From positions 62,001 through 126,000 of the forward strand of contig NZ_BOMN01000022.1 in the NCBI RefSeq assembly GCF_016862215.1: DNA of 64,000 nt, written 5' to 3'. The notes under the pieces are model-generated. The model made no database searches, was not told where the DNA came from, and saw only the letters and a program-made list of their open reading frames with translations. The DNA is from Winogradskya humida (GTDB taxonomy: Bacteria > Actinomycetota > Actinomycetes > Mycobacteriales > Micromonosporaceae). Both the position numbers and the translations under genes were made by a program. Shown here piece by piece: positions 51,405 to 60,721 of the stretch (position 1 is the first letter of the stretch; each line of letters begins with the position of its first letter).

Positions 51405-51745
51405 TGCCGCCGGGATCTGGCCACGGGCACGAAGGTGCGCCGAAACCGGCTGGGCCGCAATCTTCTGCGGCGTCAGGTGTCAAGCGTGGGCCAATCATGT
51501 CTGGCCAGGAAACATATGTTCGTCTGTCAGACGCGATTGGCCAGTTTTGACGAACTGCACCGCAGGAAGTTGTCGCATTCCGGTCTGCAGCGCAACATCC
51601 AGCCTCGCGGCAATCCGGTCGCCGCGACCGTCTGCCGCAGCGGGCAGTGGGCGCCGGAACGCCACCGGCAGCGGCTACGGCCCGGGTGATCCACCCGGGC
51701 CGAACTGACGGACAACTACCGGCTCAGGTCACCAGACCCGACCGG
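51405..51745. other. non-coding gap between tetR and folP2-like genes
   Basis: A 341-bp convergent gap. The first 200 bp are AT-richer than their surroundings and show no gene. Near the right end a hairpin at 51678-51702 can end both convergent transcripts. Confidence 0.6.
51678..51702. terminator. bidirectional hairpin between convergent genes
   Basis: CGGCCCGGGTG (51678-51688) pairs with CACCCGGGCCG (51692-51702) around a 3-nt loop, an 11-bp stem without a T-run. Confidence 0.65.
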
Positions 51746-52627
51746 TCACATGTTGTGGCGGAGGTAGACCGGGTCGCGGAGGCCGAGGAGGGCTTCGGTC
51801 ATGTGGACGGCGTCGACGGCTGCCTTGACGTCGTGGACGCGGACGATGCGGGCGCCGTGGAGGATGGTGAAGACGAGGGTGGCGAGGGTGCCGGCGAGGC
51901 GTTCGTGCTGGGGGGCGTCGAGGGTTTCGCCGATGAAGTCCTTGTTGCTGACCGCGGCGAGAAGGGGATAGCCGATGTCGGCGATCTCGCGCAGGCGGCG
52001 GGTGAGTTCGAGGGTGTGCAGGGTGTTCTTGTTCAGGTCGTGACCGGGGTCGATGACGATCTGCTCCGGGCGTACCCCATGGGCCAGAGCGGTCTCCACC
52101 CGGGAGCGCAGGAAATCGGCGATCTCCTTCGCGACGTCCTGGTACTGCGGGCTGGGGTGCAGGGTGCGGGGTGCGGCGAGGCTGTGGGTGATCACCAGGG
52201 TGGCGTCGGAATCCGCGACGACCTCGGCCATCCGGACGTCGCGCAGGCCTGACGTGTCGTTGATGACGCCCGCGCCGGCTTTGATCACGGCCTCGGCGAC
52301 CTCGGGGCGGAACGTGTCCACCGAGACCACTGCGAGGCCCTGGGCGGCCTCGACCACCGGGAGTACCCGGTCCAGCTCCTCGGCGGCGGAGACCTCCGGG
52401 CCGGGAGCGAACGGTACGCCGCCGATGTCGATCCAGTCGGCACCCGCGCCCGCCGCTTTCTGTACCGCCTCGGTCGCCTTCTCGAGGGCGAACGTGCGGC
52501 CGCGGTCGTGGAAGGAGTCCGGCGTGCGGTTGACGATGGCCATCACCACGACGCGCCGGGAGAAGTCGTACGACCGCCCGCCGATGAGCCGTTGCGCGCT
52601 GATCAGCGGGGGTGCGTAAACACTCAC
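51746..52627 (-). CDS. folP2: dihydropteroate synthase paralogue, FolP2 type
   Basis: A 293-residue TIM-barrel protein. It keeps MAIVNRTPDSFHDRG, SVDTFRPEVAEAVIKAGAGVINDTSG, DPGHDLNKN, SNKDFIGETL and RVHDV. The second loop, canonically DIGGESTRPG in DHPS, reads DIGGVPFAPG, as in the mycobacterial FolP2 branch. FolP2 proteins are reported to lack normal DHPS activity (family knowledge), so folate synthesis is not the assumed role; the true function is unclear. There are no other folate genes in the window. The gene is divergent from the ABC exporter operon. Confidence 0.87.
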   Translation of the reverse strand: MSVYAPPLISAQRLIGGRSYDFSRRVVVMAIVNRTPDSFHDRGRTFALEKATEAVQKAAGAGADWIDIGGVPFAPGPEVSAAEELDRVLPVVEAAQGLAVVSVDTFRPEVAEAVIKAGAGVINDTSGLRDVRMAEVVADSDATLVITHSLAAPRTLHPSPQYQDVAKEIADFLRSRVETALAHGVRPEQIVIDPGHDLNKNTLHTLELTRRLREIADIGYPLLAAVSNKDFIGETLDAPQHERLAGTLATLVFTILHGARIVRVHDVKAAVDAVHMTEALLGLRDPVYLRHNM

Positions 52628-52705
52628 GTCGCGAGACTACCTGTGCCCTGAGGTGCGGTATTGGGGGGTTCCGAAGGATGATCGGCGCGCAATAGGGTGC
52701 AAGGC

Positions 52706-54403
52706 GTGACGGAGACGGGACTCGCAGTTGCCGACTTACGAGGCCCGATGTGGTATCTGTGGTGGCTCGTGCGGCATCAGAAGTGGCGCATCGCCGTCGG
52801 CGGGCTGGTCGGGTCGGCGTGGATGGCGGGGCTGACGCTGCCGCCGTACCTGTTGTCCCAGGCTGTTGACCGGGGGTTGCAGCGGCGGGATCTGCCGGTG
52901 CTGGCCGTGTGGGTGGCCGCGCTGCTGGTGGCGGGAGTGGCCAATGCCGCGCTGGCGATTCTGCGGCATCGGACGATGACGAAGATCAGGCTCGATGCGG
53001 GGTTCCGGACCGTGCGGGTGGTGCTCACCCATGCGGCGAGTCTCGGATCGGCGCTGCCCCGGCGGGTGGGGGCGGGGGAGGTCGTCACCATCGGCGTGGC
53101 CGATGTGTGGGTGCTCGCTCAGGCGCTGACCGTGACCGGGCCGGGGTTCGGGGCCGCCGTGGCGTACGCGATAGTCGCCGTCCTGTTGCTGCACATCTCC
53201 CCGCTGCTGGCGGTGGTGGTGCTGGCGGGCGTACCCGTGCTGGCCCTTGTTGTCGGGCCGATGCTGCGCAGCCTGCAGCGGGCCGGGCTCAGTTACCGCG
53301 AGCGGCAGGGTGCGCTCGCCGACCGGCTCGCCGATGTGGTCGGTGGGTTGCAGGTGCTGAACGGGCTCGGTGGCAAGGACGGGTTCGCGCGGCGCTATCA
53401 CCGCGAGTCGCAGGCGGTGGCGAGGGAGGGTTACCGGGTCGGTGCCGTGACCAGCTGGATCCAGGCGCTCGGGGTGGGCCTGCCCGCGTTGTTCCTGGCC
53501 GTGGTGATCTGGCTCGCCGCCCGGATGGCCGCCGCGGGTGCCATCACCGCGGGCGAGCTGGTCGCGGTCTGGGGGTACGCGGCGATGCTCGTCGTCCCGG
53601 TCGCGTTCCTGATCGAGGGCGGGTTCGACATCGGGCATGCGCTGGTCGCGGGGCGGCGGGTGCTGGGGTTCCTGCGGCTTCCCGTCCCGCCGGCGCAGCT
53701 GATGTGGTTCCCGTGCGCCCCGGCCGAGCTGAGCGATCCGCAGTCCGGGGTGGTGGTCGTGCCCGGCCGGTTCGCGGTGCTCGCGACCGCCCGCTCCGCC
53801 GATGCCACGGCCGTGGTGGACCGGCTCGGCGGGTACGGTCCCACCGAGGCGACCTGGGGCGGCGTACGCGTCGACACGCTCGCCGTCCGGGAGCGGATCC
53901 TGGTCGCCGACAACGAGTCGTACCTGTTCACCGGGACCCTCGCCGAGGCCGTCGCCGGGCGCGCCACCCGGGGGCACGGCGAGATCGCCTATGCCCTGGC
54001 GGCCGCGGCGGCGACGGACCTGTCCGGCCGGCAACCCGTCGAGGACCGGGGGCGCAACCTCTCCGGCGGGCAGCGCCAGCGGGTACGCCTGGCCCGCGCG
54101 CTGCTGCACGACCCCGAGATCCTGCTCGCCGTCGAGCCGACCTCCGCGGTCGACGCGCACACCGAGGCCACCGTCGCCGAACGGCTCAAGGCGGTCCGGG
54201 CCGGGCAGACCACGCTGATCACGACCACGTCACCGGCGCTGCTGGAGCGTGCCGACTGCGTCATCTACCTGGTCGACGGCCGGGTCGCCGCCACCGGGAC
54301 GCACCGCGAGCTGCTCGGCACCCAGCCCGGGTACCGCGCCCTGGTGACCCGGACAGCGGGGGAGACCGCGGGAGAGGACGCGGCCACCGGGGCGGTCCGG
54401 TGA
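52706..54403 (+). CDS. heterodimeric ABC exporter, degenerate half
   Basis: A 565-residue fused permease-ATPase with six transmembrane helices (about residues 20-300) and a nucleotide-binding domain. The Walker A segment is lost (VLATARSADATAVV, no GxxGxGKS). Walker B reads LLAVEPTSAVD (Asp to Val), and the H-loop His is replaced (LITTTSPALLE). The signature NLSGGQRQR (Ser453) is perfect. It can therefore supply only the signature half of a composite ATP site. GTG 52706 follows AGGG by 8 nt; GTG 52697 is an alternative. The stop overlaps the partner's start (GTGA). Confidence 0.88.
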   Translation: MTETGLAVADLRGPMWYLWWLVRHQKWRIAVGGLVGSAWMAGLTLPPYLLSQAVDRGLQRRDLPVLAVWVAALLVAGVANAALAILRHRTMTKIRLDAGFRTVRVVLTHAASLGSALPRRVGAGEVVTIGVADVWVLAQALTVTGPGFGAAVAYAIVAVLLLHISPLLAVVVLAGVPVLALVVGPMLRSLQRAGLSYRERQGALADRLADVVGGLQVLNGLGGKDGFARRYHRESQAVAREGYRVGAVTSWIQALGVGLPALFLAVVIWLAARMAAAGAITAGELVAVWGYAAMLVVPVAFLIEGGFDIGHALVAGRRVLGFLRLPVPPAQLMWFPCAPAELSDPQSGVVVVPGRFAVLATARSADATAVVDRLGGYGPTEATWGGVRVDTLAVRERILVADNESYLFTGTLAEAVAGRATRGHGEIAYALAAAAATDLSGRQPVEDRGRNLSGGQRQRVRLARALLHDPEILLAVEPTSAVDAHTEATVAERLKAVRAGQTTLITTTSPALLERADCVIYLVDGRVAATGTHRELLGTQPGYRALVTRTAGETAGEDAATGAVR

Positions 54404-56130
54404 TCCGGCTGCCGGTCGCGGACCGGGCCGGTGTCCGCCGCGCGGCGTTCGACCTGATCCGGGCCGACAAACGGGCCGTGGTGGCGATGGTCGCGCTGAA
54501 CGCCGTCGCCGCCGTCGCCGGGCTGACCGGGCCGTGGCTGCTCGGGCACATCGTCGACGCGGTCGCCGAGAACAGGGCGTCGGTGCACCTGGTCGACCGG
54601 CTCGCGCTCGGCATCCTGCTCTGCACGCTCACACAGATCCTGCTGGGCCGTTCGGCGATGGCGATCGGGTACCGGTTCGGGGAGCGTACGGCGGCCCGGA
54701 TCCGGGAGAGCTATCTGGACCGGGTGCTCGCCCTGCCGCCCGCGCTCGCCGAGCGGGTGCCGGCCGGGGATCTCACCGCCCGTGGGACGGCCGACGTCAA
54801 CGCGGTCGCCACCACCCTGCGTGACGCGGTGCCGGAGGTGCTGATCGCCGCCGCTCAGGCCGTGTTCGTGCTGGTCGCGGTGTTCTTCCTGGACCCGCTG
54901 CTCGGTGGGGTCGCGGTGCTGGGGCTGTCCGGGATCGCGGTGGTGACCCGCTGGTACCTGCGGCGGGCGCGGACGGCGTACCTGGACGAGGGGGCGGCCG
55001 GGTCGGCGCTGGCGGACGAGCTGACGGCGGCCGTCGCCGGGGCGCGTACCGTCGAGGCACTGGGTCTGCTGGAACGCCGCGCCGCGCATGCCCGGCAGGT
55101 GCTCGCCGAGGCCCGGCGCACCCGCCTGCGGACCCTGTTCCTGCGCACGGTGTTCTACCCGTCGGTGGACGTGTCCTATGTGATCCCGGTCGTGTCGGTG
55201 CTGCTCATCGGCGGCGCGCTCTACACCCACGGGCTGCTCACCCTCGGCGAGGTCGCGGCGGCCGCGCTGTATCTGCGGCAGCTGGCGGTGCCGCTCGACG
55301 CGATCCTGATCTGGCTGGAGCAACTGCAGAGCAGCGGCGCGTCGTTCGCGCGCCTCGAGGGCCTGGCGGCCCTGCCGACCGCCTTCCCGGGCGGAAAACT
55401 CCCGGTCGGGGATCGGATCGAGGTCCATGACGTGCGATACGCGTACGCCGGAGCCGCCGACGTTCTCCGGGGAGTCGACCTGACCGTACGCCCGGGGGAG
55501 CGCCTCGCCCTGGTCGGCCCGTCAGGCGCGGGCAAGTCGACGCTGGGCCGCCTGCTCGCCGGCGTGGACCGGCCGCGCACGGGCACGGTCACCACCGGCG
55601 GGGTGCCCGTCGCCGAGCTGCCCCCGGATCTGCTGCGCCGCCAGGTCGTGCTGGTCACCCAGGAGCACCACGTGTTCCGGGAGACACTGCGCGCCAACCT
55701 GACCCTGGCCGCGCCGGACGCGACGGACGAGGACCTGCACGCCGCGCTCACCGTCGTCGGCGCGGACTGGGCCCGGGAACTCCCCGACGGCCTCGCCACG
55801 GTGCTGGGCGGCGCCGGGTACGCCCTCGACGGCGCCGCCGCCCAGCAGGTCGCGCTCGCCCGGGTGGTGCTCGCGGACCCGCACACCGTGATCCTCGACG
55901 AGGCGACCGCGCTGCTCGACCCGGCGACGGCCCGCGCGGCGGAACGGGCGCTGGCCGCCGTGCTGCACTCGCGGACGGTCATCGCGATCGCCCACCGGCT
56001 GCAGACGGCCCACGACGCCGACCGGGTCGCGGTCATGGAGGCGGGCCGCCTGGTCGAGCTGGGCACCCACGACGACCTGGTCGCCGCCGGGGGGACCTAC
56101 GCCGCGCTCTGGCGTACCTGGCACGGCTGA
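54400..56130 (+). CDS. heterodimeric ABC exporter, catalytic half
   Basis: A 576-residue permease-ATPase with six transmembrane helices. The nucleotide-binding domain has intact Walker A GPSGAGKST (Lys379), Walker B VILDEATALLD and H-loop IAHRLQT, but its signature is degraded to LDGAAAQQ (from LSGGQ). It complements the upstream subunit: Walker A/B here plus LSGGQ there make one competent site. GTG 54400 overlaps the previous TGA. The substrate is unknown; lipids, peptides or drugs are all possible for this family. Confidence 0.92.
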   Translation: MIRLPVADRAGVRRAAFDLIRADKRAVVAMVALNAVAAVAGLTGPWLLGHIVDAVAENRASVHLVDRLALGILLCTLTQILLGRSAMAIGYRFGERTAARIRESYLDRVLALPPALAERVPAGDLTARGTADVNAVATTLRDAVPEVLIAAAQAVFVLVAVFFLDPLLGGVAVLGLSGIAVVTRWYLRRARTAYLDEGAAGSALADELTAAVAGARTVEALGLLERRAAHARQVLAEARRTRLRTLFLRTVFYPSVDVSYVIPVVSVLLIGGALYTHGLLTLGEVAAAALYLRQLAVPLDAILIWLEQLQSSGASFARLEGLAALPTAFPGGKLPVGDRIEVHDVRYAYAGAADVLRGVDLTVRPGERLALVGPSGAGKSTLGRLLAGVDRPRTGTVTTGGVPVAELPPDLLRRQVVLVTQEHHVFRETLRANLTLAAPDATDEDLHAALTVVGADWARELPDGLATVLGGAGYALDGAAAQQVALARVVLADPHTVILDEATALLDPATARAAERALAAVLHSRTVIAIAHRLQTAHDADRVAVMEAGRLVELGTHDDLVAAGGTYAALWRTWHG

Positions 56131-56132
56131 GG

Positions 56133-56702
56133 TCAGTCCGCGCAGGTCCAGGTGACGCTGCCGGAGACCTCGGGGCCGCCGCCCTCGGTGCCGTCGGGGT
56201 TCTTGACCGACAGGCCGGTGAAGACCCACGACCCGCCACCCTTGCCGTCGGTGGTCACCGTGCTGGCCGAGCCCTCCTGGGTGTAGTAGAGGTCGCCGCC
56301 GAAGCTCACCCCGGGTGGGCTGCCGGTGTCGGTCAAGGTCTTCTTCTCGTACGTTCCCGCTCCGTGGTAGTCCTTGACCATCGCGCCGATGTAGACGGTT
56401 TTGCCCTCGATCGGGTCGACGGGCATCTGCGGCACGAGGAACCACTTGCGGCCCTTGTCGTCCTGCTCACCGCCGCCGTACTGATCACAGGACCTGTAGT
56501 CGACGCCGTTGTTCGTCGGCATCGGCGCGTTACTGCTGCCCTTCACCGTGACGTCCCCGGTGATGTCCACGGTGACCTCGGTGTGCACGCTGCCCGTTGT
56601 TCCTCCTTCAGAAGAGCCGCCTCCTTCAAAAGAGCCGCCGCAACCCGTCGTCAATGCCAGCAAACCGCCCGCGAGCAGTGCCGCAACCCCCCGAGTGACC
56701 AT
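56133..56702 (-). CDS. putative secreted lipoprotein
   Basis: A 189-residue protein with a signal peptide ending in the lipobox LTTGC, followed by a Gly/Ser-rich linker. The beta-rich domain has two cysteines (RSCDQYGG and the C-terminal WTCAD). No known family is recognised. It is convergent with the ABC exporter (2 bp between stops) and divergent from the SARP-type regulator. Only the first 190 codons of a much longer open frame from the right are used, since that frame is antisense to the regulator gene. Confidence 0.7.
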   Translation of the reverse strand: MVTRGVAALLAGGLLALTTGCGGSFEGGGSSEGGTTGSVHTEVTVDITGDVTVKGSSNAPMPTNNGVDYRSCDQYGGGEQDDKGRKWFLVPQMPVDPIEGKTVYIGAMVKDYHGAGTYEKKTLTDTGSPPGVSFGGDLYYTQEGSASTVTTDGKGGGSWVFTGLSVKNPDGTEGGGPEVSGSVTWTCAD

Positions 56703-56787
56703 GCTTTTGCCGCCCCTTCGCCCGCAGAGAATGATGCATCGCGCCGTTAGCGTGGGAGGACGCGCTGAAGAAACGGTTAAGACATCT

Positions 56788-59451
56788 ATGCGGTACGAGG
56801 TACTCGGCCCGGTCCGGGCGGTCACCGGCGACGGCACCGCCACTCCGCTGCCACCCCGGATGCGCGCCCTGCTCGCGGCGCTGCTCGCCGCCGGTGGCCG
56901 CCCCGTCTCCCCGGAACGGCTGATCGCCGAGCTGTGGCCGGCCGACGTGCCGCCCACCGCCGCGGGGGCGCTGCAGGTGCACGTCTCCGGCCTGCGCAAG
57001 ATCGTGGGGGCCGCACTGTCCACGACACCCGGCGGGTACGTCCTCGCCGCCACATCCGACGCGGACGAGTTCACCGAGCTCGCGGGCGCCGAGGCGTGGG
57101 ACGAGGCGCTCGCGTTGTGGCACGGGCCCGCGTACGAGGGTGGTGGCACCGGGCCGATGGTCGCCGCGGCCGCCGCCCGGCTGGAGGAGTCGCTGCTCGC
57201 CGCCCGCCAGCGCTGGGTGGATCGGGAGATGGCTCTCGGCCACCCCGTTCTCGCCGAGCTGAGCGCGTGGGTCGCCGCCGAGCCGGTCACCGAACCCCTG
57301 GTCGAGCGGCTGATGCTGGCCCTGCACCGCGACGGGCGCACGGCCGAAGCCCTGGACCTTTTCGACCGTACGACGATGGCGCTCGCGGAGTACGAGACGC
57401 AGCCGCGCGCCGCGATGGCCGCGCTCGCCGAGGCCGTCCGCCGCCGCGACCCCGCCCTGGACCGGCCGCCGGCGGGACTGCCCGGCAGCCGCAGCCGGTT
57501 CATCGGCCGGCGCGCCGAGCTCGACAAGGTGATCGGGCTGCTCGGGCGCAGCCGGCTGCTCACCATCGCCGGGCCGGGCGGCTGCGGCAAGACCCGGCTG
57601 TCACTGGAGCTCGCCCGCGAGGTCGCCGCCGACCACGACGCCGTGATCGTCGCCGAGCTCGCCGGGCACACGACAGGGCTGCTCGTCGAGCGGGTCGCGG
57701 CCGCCGCCGGGGTACGCGAGGAGCCCGGCGTCCCCGTGCTCGACCTGCTCGCCCAGCACCTCGACGGGCGGGCGCTGCTCGTGCTGGACAACTGCGAGCA
57801 CCTCCGCGCCGACGTGGCCGAGCTGGTGCACGAGCTCCTGGGTGCCGCGCCGGGTGTACGGGTGGTCGCCACGAGCCGCGAAGCTCTGGGCGTACCCGGA
57901 GAAGTCGTCTTTGTCCTCACCGGCCTGACCACCCCCGCACCCGGCGGCGACCCCGCCCGCTCGGACGCCGTCAGGCTGCTCGCCGACCGCGTCGCCGCGG
58001 CCCGGGGCGGCACCGCCCTGCGCGCCGACGAACTGCCGGTCGCCGCCGAACTGTGCCGCCGCCTCGACGGCCTGCCGCTCGCCCTGGAGCTCGCCGCTGC
58101 CCGGCTCGGGGCCCTGGCCCTGACCGAGATCATGTCCCGCCTCGACCGCCGCCTCGACCTGCTCGTCGGTACGTCCCCGGTCGCCCGGCACCAGACCATG
58201 CGCGCGGCCATCGACTGGGGGTACGACCTGCTCGACGTCCCCCAGCGGGAGCTGCTGCCCCGCCTCGGCGTGTTCGCCACCGGCTTCGACCTGGCCGCGG
58301 CCTCGGCGGTCGCCGGCACCGACGCGCTGAACCCGCTCACCCAGCTCGCCGCCCGATCCATGGTGGAACACGCCGACGGCCGTTACCGGCTGATCGAGAC
58401 CATCCGCGAGTACGCCGCTGAGCGTCTGCCCGCCGACGACCCCGCGCACCGGCGTCACGCGCAGATGTGGGCCGGGCGGCTCGCCGAACCCCCGCCCGCC
58501 GACGGGCCCGAGCACAGCCGCTGGCTGGCCACCATGGGACAGGACTACGACAACATCCAGGCCGCGCTGACCTGGTCCCTGACCGCCGACCCCGGGCTCG
58601 GCCTCGACATCGCCGCCGGGATGTGGTGGTACTGGTGGATCACCGGCCGGATGGCCGAGGGCCTGTCCTGGCTGGGCCGCACGCTCGACGCGGCACCGGC
58701 CACCGCGACCCCGCTGCGCGGCCGGGCCCTGCGCGCCGCCGCGGCCCTGGCCCGCAACTCCGGCGACCTGAGCGCCGCCCGCGACCTCGGTGAACAGGCC
58801 CTGACGACGTTCCGCGACCTCGCCGACCGGCCCGGGATGATCGCCTCGCTCAACAACCTGTCGATCACCGCGCAGGGCCAGCAGGACTACGAGGCCTCCC
58901 TGGCGTACGGCTACGAGAGCCTCGACCTCGCCCGGTTGCAGGGCAACGCCCGGGCTATCGCGGCGGCGCTCAACAACACCGCCGGCACGTTGCGCTGCAT
59001 GGACCGCCTCGACGAGGCCGAACCGCTGTTCGACCAGGCGCTGACCGGTTTCCGGGAGGCGGGGGAGCAGCGCGGCGAGGCGGCCGCCCTGACCAACCTC
59101 GGCATCGTGACCCGCCGCCGGGGCCGGCTCGCGGAGTCCGGCGAGCACATGCGCCGCTCGCTGCGCATCTACACCGACCTGGCGATCCCCGAGGGGCAGC
59201 TCGACACGATCGAGGGCCTGGCCCAGGTGGCGATCCTCGGCGACGACCCGGCCCGCGGCCTCACGCTGCTGGTGATCGCCGAACGGGAACGCACCGCCAT
59301 CGGCGCGCCGCTGTTCACCCCCGACGAGGTGGCCGACCGCGACACCGCTGAGGCCCTCGCCCGTTCGTCGCTCGCGGCTGATGAGGTGGGCAAGGCGTAC
59401 CGCACGGCCTCCGAGACGACCCTCGACGCGGCCGTCGCGTCGCTTCTTTAG
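56788..59451 (+). CDS. SARP-type regulator with BTAD, NB-ARC and TPR domains (AfsR-like)
   Basis: An 887-residue regulator. The N-terminal winged-helix DNA-binding domain (about 1-90) includes ALQVHVSGLRKIVG. The bacterial transcriptional activation domain (about 95-225) follows. The NB-ARC ATPase has Walker A GPGGCGKT (262-269), Walker B LLVLDNCEH and GLPLALELAAARL. The C-terminal third is TPR (LNNLSITAQGQQDYEASLAYGYESLDLA and similar). Such proteins switch on secondary-metabolite or development genes. No biosynthetic cluster lies next to it here; the lipoprotein genes on both sides are candidate local targets. Confidence 0.92.
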   Translation: MRYEVLGPVRAVTGDGTATPLPPRMRALLAALLAAGGRPVSPERLIAELWPADVPPTAAGALQVHVSGLRKIVGAALSTTPGGYVLAATSDADEFTELAGAEAWDEALALWHGPAYEGGGTGPMVAAAAARLEESLLAARQRWVDREMALGHPVLAELSAWVAAEPVTEPLVERLMLALHRDGRTAEALDLFDRTTMALAEYETQPRAAMAALAEAVRRRDPALDRPPAGLPGSRSRFIGRRAELDKVIGLLGRSRLLTIAGPGGCGKTRLSLELAREVAADHDAVIVAELAGHTTGLLVERVAAAAGVREEPGVPVLDLLAQHLDGRALLVLDNCEHLRADVAELVHELLGAAPGVRVVATSREALGVPGEVVFVLTGLTTPAPGGDPARSDAVRLLADRVAAARGGTALRADELPVAAELCRRLDGLPLALELAAARLGALALTEIMSRLDRRLDLLVGTSPVARHQTMRAAIDWGYDLLDVPQRELLPRLGVFATGFDLAAASAVAGTDALNPLTQLAARSMVEHADGRYRLIETIREYAAERLPADDPAHRRHAQMWAGRLAEPPPADGPEHSRWLATMGQDYDNIQAALTWSLTADPGLGLDIAAGMWWYWWITGRMAEGLSWLGRTLDAAPATATPLRGRALRAAAALARNSGDLSAARDLGEQALTTFRDLADRPGMIASLNNLSITAQGQQDYEASLAYGYESLDLARLQGNARAIAAALNNTAGTLRCMDRLDEAEPLFDQALTGFREAGEQRGEAAALTNLGIVTRRRGRLAESGEHMRRSLRIYTDLAIPEGQLDTIEGLAQVAILGDDPARGLTLLVIAERERTAIGAPLFTPDEVADRDTAEALARSSLAADEVGKAYRTASETTLDAAVASLL

Positions 59452-59484
59452 CGTTTCTTAATTCCGGCCGCTCACTCTGCCGTC

Positions 59485-60060
59485 ATGACCTCACGCATTC
59501 CGCTGCTGCTGCTGGGAACCCTCACCCTTTCCGCATGTACGCCCATAGTGCAGGCCGCCCCCGGTAGCTCGACCTCCCCCTCCTCGTCTCCGCGCGCTCA
59601 TGCTTCTTCCCCGTCCCCGTCCCCGTCCCCGTCCCCGTCGCCGTCGCGCACCCATTCGAAGAAGGCGTCCCACAAGCCGTCGCACTCGCCGTCGCCGTCG
59701 CACTCCACGGTCTCCGGGCCCCGGATCGTGTCCTTCAAGGTGATCCAGAAGCCGAAGTGTGCCGAGGGAACCGCCGTCTTCCGCGCCCCCGCCGTCGACC
59801 TGATCATCGCCTGGAAGATCACCGGCGCGGACAGCGGCGCCCTCTCGGTCGACGACCCCACCCACACCCCGGGCACCTACAGCATGGTCGGCACCGAGGG
59901 CACGGAGTCGTTCGGCTTCTCCTGCGCCGGCGGCGTGGGCTCGGTCGAGACCCACAAGTACGACATCTACTCGGTCGGCGGCGGCACCCAGAAATCCAAG
60001 TCCCTCACCGTCTCCGCCAAGGTCCTCGACGACGGCCGCGAGACCGTCGCCCCGAAGTGA
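59485..60060 (+). CDS. putative lipoprotein with Ser/Pro-rich stalk
   Basis: A 191-residue exported protein. The signal peptide ends in the lipobox LSAC. A stalk of about 60 residues made mostly of Ser-Pro repeats and then Lys/His/Ser-rich sequence follows. The C-terminal globular domain (from about residue 80) has two cysteines (KPKCAEGT, FSCAGGVG). The stalk suggests a domain held away from the membrane within the wall. Function is unknown. It lies 33 bp after the SARP-type gene on the same strand and may be cotranscribed. Confidence 0.75.
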   Translation: MTSRIPLLLLGTLTLSACTPIVQAAPGSSTSPSSSPRAHASSPSPSPSPSPSPSRTHSKKASHKPSHSPSPSHSTVSGPRIVSFKVIQKPKCAEGTAVFRAPAVDLIIAWKITGADSGALSVDDPTHTPGTYSMVGTEGTESFGFSCAGGVGSVETHKYDIYSVGGGTQKSKSLTVSAKVLDDGRETVAPK

Positions 60061-60077
60061 CCGGCGCCCTCACCCGG

Positions 60078-60158
60078 CAGGGCTGACCCGACAGGGCTGA
60101 CCCGACAGGGCTGACCCGGCAGGGCTGACCCGGCAGGGCTGACCCGACAGGGCTAACC
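60078..60158. repeat. 14-bp tandem repeats
   Basis: Five copies of CAGGGCTGACCCGR (R is A or G) fill 60078-60147, and a partial diverged sixth ends near 60158. The array begins 17 bp after the lipoprotein stop codon. Confidence 0.92.
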
Positions 60159-60226
60159 TGATCGTTTCCGGTCTCTGCCGGAAAAGCCGATCGTCCATTG
60201 TCAATGGAGGCGGCACGCTGTCCCGC

Positions 60227-60721
60227 GTGACCGCGCCAAACCAGCCCGCCCGCTCCACCTCTCTGAAGGTCGCCCTCGCCACCGGGGTGGCGTTCCTGCT
60301 GCTCTGCTGCGGCGGCATCACCGCGATCAAGGCCTTCACCGGCGGCGGCAACCCATCCTCCACCCCGCAGTTCATCGCGCCGTCGCTCGCGTCCCCGCCC
60401 CCGATGGAGTCCACGTCGTCCCCGTCGCCGTCACGCTCCCGGCCGTCCTCACCGTCCCCCTCGTCCTCGTCCTCCCGCACCAAGATCCCACCGATCAAGA
60501 AGCCGGTCCCCGCCCGGACCGCCCCCGCGCCGTCCCCCTCGAAGACCACGAAGAAGCCGAGCCCGAAGCCCACCACCACTGCGCCCCCGCCCGCCCCGGC
60601 CGTGGTCAGGCCGGGCGCGTTCTGCTCACCCGAGGGCGCCACCGGCATCACGAGGAAAGGCACCCCGATGATCTGCACCCGCAAGCCCGGCGAGGAGCGC
60701 GCCCGTTGGCGCAAGGCCTGA
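60227..60721 (+). CDS. membrane-anchored protein with Pro/Ser-rich linker
   Basis: A 164-residue protein. One N-terminal transmembrane segment (about 14-36, VALATGVAFLLLCCGGITAI) is followed by a 90-residue linker rich in Ser, Pro, Lys and Thr. The short C-terminal module is FCSPEGATGITRKGTPMICT with a basic end. Such C-terminal modules, with two cysteines and a GATG..G.PM.C core, recur in actinomycete exported proteins of unknown function. GTG 60227 is used; GGAGG lies about 15 nt upstream, rather far. It may pair functionally with the 59485 lipoprotein. Confidence 0.7.
   Translation: MTAPNQPARSTSLKVALATGVAFLLLCCGGITAIKAFTGGGNPSSTPQFIAPSLASPPPMESTSSPSPSRSRPSSPSPSSSSSRTKIPPIKKPVPARTAPAPSPSKTTKKPSPKPTTTAPPPAPAVVRPGAFCSPEGATGITRKGTPMICTRKPGEERARWRKA

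Noticed and set aside
56703..58361. A long minus-strand open frame joined to the lipoprotein gene at 56133-56702
   Set aside because: It is antisense to the well-supported SARP-type regulator and is Ser/Arg-rich low-complexity. Only the last 190 codons, with a signal peptide and lipobox, are kept.
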